The notes under the pieces were generated by a model. That model did no database searches. It was given only the letters and a program-made list of their open reading frames with translations, and was not told where the DNA came from. The translations under genes and the position numbers were made by a program. A stretch of DNA of 10,059 bases from JAKGBX01 sp965366835 (GTDB taxonomy: Bacteria > Pseudomonadota > Alphaproteobacteria > Rhodobacterales > Rhodobacteraceae), in contig CBDUGF010000130.1 of assembly GCA_965366835.1 (NCBI GenBank), positions 1 through 10,059 on the forward strand, written 5' to 3'. Of the stretch, positions 5,985-10,059 are shown one piece after another. How positions within the stretch are numbered: position 1 is the first letter of the stretch; every line of letters begins with the position of its first letter.

Positions 5985-6623
5985 ATGACAGACGCGTCGT
6001 TCTGGAATCGCATGGCCGAACGCTACGCCCGAATGCCGATCCGCAACGAAGACAATTATGAGCTGACGCTCGACCGCACCCGCGCCCATCTCTCGCCGAG
6101 CGCGCAGATGCTGGAACTTGGCTGCGGCACCGGCTCCACCGCCCTGCGTCTGGCCGATGCCGTTGGCCATATCACCGCCTGCGACTATGCCCATGACATG
6201 CTCACCATCGCGCAGCGCAAGGCCGCCGAACAGGGCATCGGCAATGTCGATTTCGCCCTCGCCGACGCGGCCGGCAATGGCTTGCCCGACGGACCGTTCG
6301 ATGCGATTTGCGCCTTCAACCTGTTGCACCTTGTTGCCGATCTCGACGCCACGCTTGCCGCTATCTTTGCCAGGACCCGCCCGGGCGGCGTGTTCATTTC
6401 GAAAACCATCTGCCTCAATGAACCGGGGATCAGCCTGAAACTGCGCGCGATAATGCTGGCGCTGCCGCTGATGCAGGCGCTCGGCAAGGCGCCGCGTGTG
6501 GCGAAGTTTTCGATTGCCGCGCTCGAAGCCGCGATCATCCGCGCAGGCTTTGACATCATCGAGACCGGCAATCATCCGGCCCATCCACCCAGCCGCTTCA
6601 TCGTGGCACGCAAGACCGAGTGA
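5985..6623 (+). CDS. Class I SAM-dependent methyltransferase (small-molecule type)
   Basis: A 212-residue cytosolic methyltransferase. SAM motif I is MLELGCGTGS (42-51); the acidic residue ending beta-2 is Asp67 in ITACDYAHDML; motif II is ALADAAGNGLPDGPFDAICAF (from 91), and HLVADLDATLAAIFARTRPGGVFISKT covers motif III (beginning about 115). This is the Methyltransf_11/UbiE-like layout. The N-terminus FWNRMAERYARMPIRNEDNYELTLDR is the usual cap helix region. The substrate-binding C-terminus (SLKLRAIMLALPLMQALG) suggests a small hydrophobic acceptor, but it is not identifiable. ATG 5985 is chosen because an excellent AAAGGAG lies at 5972-5978; the longer upstream frame is not family-like. It is followed 47 bp later by the serine hydrolase on the same strand and may be cotranscribed with it. 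Confidence 0.9.
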   Translation: MTDASFWNRMAERYARMPIRNEDNYELTLDRTRAHLSPSAQMLELGCGTGSTALRLADAVGHITACDYAHDMLTIAQRKAAEQGIGNVDFALADAAGNGLPDGPFDAICAFNLLHLVADLDATLAAIFARTRPGGVFISKTICLNEPGISLKLRAIMLALPLMQALGKAPRVAKFSIAALEAAIIRAGFDIIETGNHPAHPPSRFIVARKTE

Positions 6624-6670
6624 CCCTCCGGCGCCCGCCCGCTTCAGTTCCCGTGAAAGGAAACCCCCGC

Positions 6671-7747
6671 ATGTTCCGCCCCTCAGCCTTCATGGCCATT
6701 ACTGCGCTCGCCCTGTCGCTCCTGCTGCCCGGCGCCATGCGCGCCGAAAACGCCGCGCTCAAGACGGCGCTGCAATCGGGCTTCGAGGCGGGCGACCTGA
6801 AAGGGCTGCACGGCGCGCTGGTGCGGCTCGGCGGCGAAACCCTCGTCGAGATCTATTTCGACGGCGAGGATCAAAGCTGGGGTGCGCCGCTGGGGCTGCG
6901 CGCACATGGCCCCGATACGCTGCACGACATGCGCTCGGTCACCAAATCGGTGGTCGCCTTGCTCTATGGCATCGCGCTCGATCGCGGCTTGGTGCCGCCG
7001 CCCGAGGCGCCGCTCTATGCGCAATTCCCCGAATACGCCGATCTCGCCGCCGATCCGGCCCGCGCGAGGATCACCATCGAGGACGCGCTGACCATGCGCA
7101 TGGGTGTGGAATGGAACGAGAGCCTGCCCTATTCCGATCCGCGCAACAGCGAGATCGCGATGGAAAACGCGCCCGACCGCTATCGTTTTGCGCTCGACCG
7201 CCCGATCACGGGCGCGCCCGGCGAGACCTGGGTCTACAACGGCGGCGCCACCGCCCTGATCGCGCGGCTGATCGAGAAAGGCAGCGGCCAGCCGCTCGAT
7301 GAATTTGCCCGCGATGCGCTGTTTGCGCCGCTGGGGATCAGACGTTTCGAATGGGTCAAGGGCGGCGATGGCGCGCCATCGGCCGCCTCGGGCCTGCGCC
7401 TGCGACTGCGCGATCTGGCCGCGATCGGGCGCATGGTTGCCGATGGCGGGCGGCATCATGGCCGCCCCATCGTGTCGCAAGACTGGCTTTCACGTGCCAC
7501 CGCCCCGCTGGCCGATACCGGGGTCGGCCTCAGCTATGGCTATTTCTGGTGGCATTCCGGCGCCACCAGCCCGGCCCAATGGAGCGCCGCGATGGGCAAT
7601 GGCGGCCAGCGCCTCACCGTGCAGCCCAAGTTCGGCCTGGTGGTCGCGATCATCGCCGGGAATTACAACCAGCCCGACGACTGGAAACTACCCGTGCGCG
7701 TGATCGAGCGCTATCTGGTGCCGGCCTTGCGGGAAGTAGTCAGGTAA
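6671..7747 (+). CDS. Secreted serine hydrolase, class C beta-lactamase fold
   Basis: A 358-residue periplasmic protein of the beta-lactamase/DD-peptidase/esterase superfamily. A Sec signal peptide is clear: MFRPSAF, a hydrophobic core (MAITALALSLLLPG) and an AMRA cleavage site before Glu26. The nucleophile motif SVTK puts Ser89 and Lys92 in place, and YNG (189-191) is the second motif. The third motif, normally K/H-T-G, is replaced by GNGGQR (309-314), which is common among esterase-like members and argues against real beta-lactamase activity. The substrate may be an ester, amide or D-amino-acid peptide. ATG 6671 follows AAAGGAAA about 9 nt upstream; an earlier in-frame start at 6620 would place 17 charged residues before the signal peptide. 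Second gene of a likely pair with the methyltransferase. Confidence 0.9.
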   Translation: MFRPSAFMAITALALSLLLPGAMRAENAALKTALQSGFEAGDLKGLHGALVRLGGETLVEIYFDGEDQSWGAPLGLRAHGPDTLHDMRSVTKSVVALLYGIALDRGLVPPPEAPLYAQFPEYADLAADPARARITIEDALTMRMGVEWNESLPYSDPRNSEIAMENAPDRYRFALDRPITGAPGETWVYNGGATALIARLIEKGSGQPLDEFARDALFAPLGIRRFEWVKGGDGAPSAASGLRLRLRDLAAIGRMVADGGRHHGRPIVSQDWLSRATAPLADTGVGLSYGYFWWHSGATSPAQWSAAMGNGGQRLTVQPKFGLVVAIIAGNYNQPDDWKLPVRVIERYLVPALREVVR

Positions 7748-7794
7748 ACAGACCGCAACGCACTCTTCCTGCCGCCAAAGCAATCCGGCACGCA

Positions 7795-7815
7795 GGGTGG
7801 GGCTTCACCCCACCT
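7795..7815. terminator. GC-rich hairpin between convergent genes
   Basis: GGGTGGGG (7795-7802), loop CTTCA, CCCCACCT (7808-7815): an 8-bp stem with one G-U pair. It sits 48 bp after the serine hydrolase stop and 35 bp before the crotonase stop, where a bidirectional terminator is expected. Neither side has a strong U-tract (plus side TCGCCTTTGG), so it may stop transcription weakly or act as a 3'-end stabiliser. The string resembles GGGTGGG/CCCACC hairpins that I recall as dispersed intergenic repeats in proteobacteria. Confidence 0.55.
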
Positions 7816-7849
7816 CGCCTTTGGTTCCCCTGAAAACCCGCGCCCGCCG

Positions 7850-8707
7850 CTACCGGTTCGATTTCGGCAAGGGCTCGTTCGCGGTCCAGTCCCAGGTTCC
7901 CTGGTCGCGATCCTCCACCGCCTGTTTCCAGCCCACCGTCTCGGAACGCGCCTTGAAATTCAGCCCCTCGGGCGAATGCCGCGTGATCCCGTCAAACACC
8001 GTGGCCAGCCGCTGGGTGGCCATGATCGAGGCTTCCATCGGCTGGTTGATCACCATCTTCTGCATCGCCAGCTGGTTGACCGGCACGCTGGCCATCCGCG
8101 CCACCAGCGCCTCGACCTCGTCGTCGAGCCGCTCTTCCGGCACCGCTTTCAGCACCAACCCCATTTCCGCTGCCTCGCGCCCGCTGATCTTGTCGCCGGT
8201 AAACAGCATCCGCTTGGCCTTTTCCGGCCCCAGCCGATAGACCCACATCGCCGTGGTCGGGCAGCCCCAGACCCGCGTCGGCATATAGCCGATCTGCGCA
8301 TTCTCCCCCATGATCACCATGTCGGAACACAGCGCGATATCCGACCCGCCGGCCACGGCAAAGCCGTGCACCTTGCACACCACCGGCTTCAGCGCACGGA
8401 ACAGCGACATGAAGGCTTGGGTGTTGGCCCACATGAAGCGATAGTCCTTGATCGGATCCCAGGGCATCTCCTGGGTCACGTTGTTGGCGCCATTCCGTTC
8501 GGCGTAATAGGCCAGGTCATAACCGGCGCAAAATGCGCGTCCAGCGCCGCTGAGCAGCATCACATGCACGCCGTTATCGGCCTCGGCCCGCGCCACCGCT
8601 TCGGCCAGCTCGCGCGGCAGATCGTCGTCTATCGCGTTCATTACTTCGGGCCGGTTCAGCGTGATCCGCGCGATCCGCCCGTCCTTTTCATAGATTACCT
8701 TGGCCAT
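7850..8707 (-). CDS. Crotonase/enoyl-CoA hydratase family protein, non-canonical active site
   Basis: A 285-residue crotonase-fold acyl-CoA enzyme. The N-terminus MAKVIYEKDGRIARITLNRPEVMNAID is typical; the CoA-binding oxyanion-hole blocks are GRAFCAGYDLAYY (56-68) and KVHGFAVAGGSDIAL (112-126). The two catalytic glutamates of rat mitochondrial hydratase are absent: the Glu144 position is Asp123 and the Glu164 position is Thr144 in GYMPTRVWG. Simple hydration of enoyl-CoA is therefore doubtful; other crotonase reactions (isomerase, hydrolase, decarboxylase) are open. The tail DRDQGTWDWTANEPLPK extends past the core and is shared, from memory, by an alphaproteobacterial/actinobacterial subgroup. 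ATG 8707 has a strong AAGGGAGG at 8715-8722; the upstream extension to 9100 is antisense to the regulator gene and is rejected. It stands alone, divergent from the regulator, which may control it. Confidence 0.9.
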   Translation of the reverse strand: MAKVIYEKDGRIARITLNRPEVMNAIDDDLPRELAEAVARAEADNGVHVMLLSGAGRAFCAGYDLAYYAERNGANNVTQEMPWDPIKDYRFMWANTQAFMSLFRALKPVVCKVHGFAVAGGSDIALCSDMVIMGENAQIGYMPTRVWGCPTTAMWVYRLGPEKAKRMLFTGDKISGREAAEMGLVLKAVPEERLDDEVEALVARMASVPVNQLAMQKMVINQPMEASIMATQRLATVFDGITRHSPEGLNFKARSETVGWKQAVEDRDQGTWDWTANEPLPKSNR

Positions 8708-8819
8708 GTCTCGCCCTCCCTTTTGATGTGAGGCAATCAGCAAGGGCGCGGGTGGGCAAGCAGAAACATCCGGTGCGCGCACGCCATCCGGGCGCCTCCG
8801 TTTCGACCTGCTGCCTAAA

Positions 8820-8849
8820 ATTGTATTCAATTCATTTTTCACCGATCCA
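8820..8849 (-). promoter_or_regulatory. Candidate promoter for the crotonase gene
   Basis: On the minus strand the -10 TACAAT (8820-8825, 5/6) is preceded after 18 bp by TGGATC (8844-8849, 3/6). The start would fall near 8812, leaving a leader of about 105 nt. The -10 lies inside a palindrome AATTG-TATT-CAATT (8819-8832), and the -35 overlaps another, ATCCA-N6-TGGAT (8845-8860). Either could hold a regulator. Confidence 0.45.
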
Positions 8850-8859
8850 CAGAAATGGA

Positions 8860-8889
8860 TTGACAAAACACGTTCGTGTTTCCCAACAT
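8860..8889 (+). promoter_or_regulatory. Promoter of the XRE regulator, ending next to its ATG
   Basis: Perfect -35 TTGACA (8860-8865), 18-bp spacer, weak -10 CAACAT (8884-8889, 3/6). The ATG at 8896 lies 6 nt beyond, where transcription would start. The sequence before the ATG (CCCAACATGGTGAC) has no real Shine-Dalgarno, which fits a leaderless message. Confidence 0.55.
8866..8881. promoter_or_regulatory. Perfect 7+2+7 bp inverted repeat (operator) in the regulator promoter
   Basis: AAACACG (8866-8872), TT, CGTGTTT (8875-8881). It begins immediately after the -35 and fills nearly the whole spacer, so a bound dimer would block RNA polymerase. The adjacent product is a helix-turn-helix protein, which makes autorepression the simplest reading. 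Size and symmetry fit an XRE or TetR-like dimer site. Confidence 0.6.
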
Positions 8890-8895
8890 GGTGAC

Positions 8896-9636
8896 ATGAA
8901 CGAGTTGGGCCAGAAAGTTTCCCGGTTTTGCGAGCGCCAGTTCGGCGGTCTGAAAGCTGCCTGCACCACCGCCGGGCTGAAGTATTCCACCCTGCATGCG
9001 CAGATTTCGCATGAGCGCGAGATCCCGTTCGGCACCATCGAGCGGCTCTGCGATGCGGCCGGGGTCTCGCTCGAAGTGTTCCGCAAGTCCCGCGCCACAA
9101 TCGGGCTGGCCGCGCTCGAGACTTCCGACGCGCTCCACCGCCGCGCCGCCGCCGCCTATACCCAGGCGCTGCGCGATGTGCAGACTGAAATGCGCCGCTC
9201 GGGCGGGGATATCATCTGTGACGACGTACTCAACTGGCTGCACCGCAACAACGGACGGCTGACCGATTTCGACGCCCTGCGCGAACGGGTGGATCTGTTC
9301 GAGGTGCCGACGACGGAGAGCCTGATCATGGAGCCCGAGAACATCGGTCATGTCAGTCTGGCGGCACGGTTCTTCAATATTGCGGATACATCAGAATACC
9401 GCAGCCGCATCAGAGACCTCGAACCCGGCCTGGTCAGCAATTCGCTCGCGGCACATTGGCGCGTCCGCAATACAATGCGCTACGATATCGAAGACGTCGC
9501 CGTGTGCCTTGACGTCAATGGCAATCACCTCGAAGGAAAATACCGCCGGATCATCGCGCCGGTCGAAACTCTCGACGGCAGGCAACTTACCCTGGTTTTC
9601 GCTCAAGTGATCGAGAACCGCTCACTCTCTGCCTGA
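8896..9636 (+). CDS. XRE-like helix-turn-helix regulator with a possible C-terminal PAS-like domain
   Basis: A 246-residue predicted transcription factor. Residues 17-62 form a Cro/C1-like helix-turn-helix (GLKAACTTAGLKYSTLHAQI, then IPFGTIERLCDAAGVSLEVF). A charged, Ala-rich helical linker follows (about 70-135). The C-terminal part (about 140-242) has alternating strands and helices, ending EGKYRRIIAPVETLDGR then QLTLVFAQVIEN. That last pattern resembles the final strands of PAS-like sensor domains (YRRxxxPL...DGR), but the match is from memory and weak. ATG 8896 begins the HTH with the expected short lead-in; the frame upstream to 8728 runs through promoter sequence. The message may be leaderless. 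It is divergent from the crotonase gene, and its last 50 bp overlap the convergent GNAT-like gene. Autoregulation through the 8866-8881 repeat is likely; the ligand is unknown. Confidence 0.8.
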   Translation: MNELGQKVSRFCERQFGGLKAACTTAGLKYSTLHAQISHEREIPFGTIERLCDAAGVSLEVFRKSRATIGLAALETSDALHRRAAAAYTQALRDVQTEMRRSGGDIICDDVLNWLHRNNGRLTDFDALRERVDLFEVPTTESLIMEPENIGHVSLAARFFNIADTSEYRSRIRDLEPGLVSNSLAAHWRVRNTMRYDIEDVAVCLDVNGNHLEGKYRRIIAPVETLDGRQLTLVFAQVIENRSLSA

Positions 9637-10059
9637 GACGACGCCTGGCGCTGCTAAACAGATATTCGGCGTGCCGCCCCTCGAAAGCAACGATGACATG
9701 GCTGTTGAGCCGTCCTTCAGGCACTGGTTCGGCCCATGTCAGCGCATCGGGAATAGTCAGCGTGCAGCCATACAGGTAATCGAACTTGAGATGCTCTTGC
9801 GGAATAAACGCATACATCCAGTCGAAATCGGGCCATTTCAGCGCCGCCATGCCTTGCACGACCCGCACGAACGCTTCCAGAAGCTTTAGCCCGCCACGAT
9901 GGTCCGAGGAGAATTCCAGTTCCGCGAAATAGATGATGCGCCCACCGAAGTAATCCGCCACTGGCGGTGCAAACGCCGCAATCGGGTCGCTGTCGCGCCC
10001 ATACTGCGCCCGTGAGGTGCGTTGCAGGTAGGCTGTGAATTCTTCGCCCTCAAGGTCGA
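9587..10059 (-). CDS. GNAT-like acyltransferase candidate, C-terminal part (runs off right edge)
   Basis: 156 residues up to the TAA at 9587-9589; the start lies beyond the window. The frame is open to the right edge (DLEGEEFTAYLQRTSRAQYG and on), so GTG 9961 is not the start. The order GGRIIYFAELEFSSDHRGG, then the helix LKLLEAFVRVVQGMAAL, then WMYAFIPQEHLKFDYLYG, then HVIVAF resembles strand 4, helix 3, strand 5 and later elements of a GNAT N-acyltransferase, with SSDHRGG in the place of the acetyl-CoA loop (Q/RxxGxG/A). This is fold-level reading, not a family match; I do not recognise the protein. The last residues (SSARRRLRQRV, SGSRSLERKPG) are basic, low in complexity and partly antisense to the regulator's final codons, as if the stop had been moved downstream. 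Convergent with the regulator, overlapping by 50 bp. Confidence 0.6.
   Translation of the reverse strand, partial: DLEGEEFTAYLQRTSRAQYGRDSDPIAAFAPPVADYFGGRIIYFAELEFSSDHRGGLKLLEAFVRVVQGMAALKWPDFDWMYAFIPQEHLKFDYLYGCTLTIPDALTWAEPVPEGRLNSHVIVAFEGRHAEYLFSSARRRLRQRVSGSRSLERKPG

Noticed and set aside
8866..8885. LexA/SOS box in the regulator promoter (GTTC or GAAC pairs)
   Set aside because: The alphaproteobacterial pattern GTTC-N7-GTTC is not met: only one GTTC is present and the N7-spaced partner is CCAA.
1..10059. Mobile elements, CRISPR, tRNA/rRNA, toxin-antitoxin or defence island
   Set aside because: No transposase, integrase, regularly spaced repeats, tRNA-like cloverleaf or terminal repeats were seen. 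The regulator/GNAT-like pair is convergent rather than co-oriented, which argues against a classic toxin-antitoxin operon.

Overview
The window reads as ordinary chromosomal DNA of an alphaproteobacterium, most probably a member of the Rhodobacteraceae (Roseobacter/Rhodobacter group). The grounds are high GC with strong third-position GC, UvrC and the other proteins resembling roseobacter versions as I remember them, promoter hexamers of the TTGnnn / TAGnnT kind, and an intergenic motif (core TTGCCAAAAATATTC next to TTCATCTTGCC) that I recall as recurrent in that family. No species can be named from the sequence alone.

Layout. Positions 1-5818 form one long minus-strand block. Read in its transcription direction it holds an ABC-2 exporter pair (ATPase 5818-4853, permease 4856-4095, start/stop overlap), then a tight four-gene cluster: S49 peptidase (3965-3171), a 53-residue membrane-anchored zinc-ribbon microprotein (3167-3006), a YrbG-type Ca2+/Na+ antiporter (2999-2028) and a pteridine-reductase-like SDR (2031-1249). 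A gap of about 310 bp follows, with a probable promoter, a perfect DnaA-box 9-mer and several short repeats. The 5' half of uvrC then runs off the left edge. From 5985 two plus-strand genes, a class I SAM methyltransferase and a secreted beta-lactamase-fold serine hydrolase, diverge from the exporter. A strong hairpin at 7795-7815 separates them from a convergent crotonase-family gene (8707-7850). That gene in turn diverges from an XRE-type helix-turn-helix regulator (8896-9636), across a control region with three inverted repeats. The regulator's 3' end overlaps, tail to tail, an incomplete GNAT-like gene that enters from the right edge.

How the genes fit together. The exporter ATPase and permease make one transporter of unknown substrate. 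The S49, zinc-ribbon, antiporter and SDR genes are spaced 3 bp, 6 bp and -4 bp apart and are almost certainly one transcript, though their products have no obvious shared pathway. The regulator very likely controls itself: a 7+2+7 bp perfect inverted repeat fills the spacer of its own promoter. It may also control the divergent crotonase gene. Two promoters (S49 and the regulator) end 6-7 nt before the ATG, so both messages may be leaderless.

I see no mobile element, CRISPR array, RNA gene, pseudogene or phage remnant. The best candidates for something under-described are the zinc-ribbon microprotein, the regulator/GNAT-like pair with its operator, and the non-canonical crotonase. None of these amounts to a proven new system.
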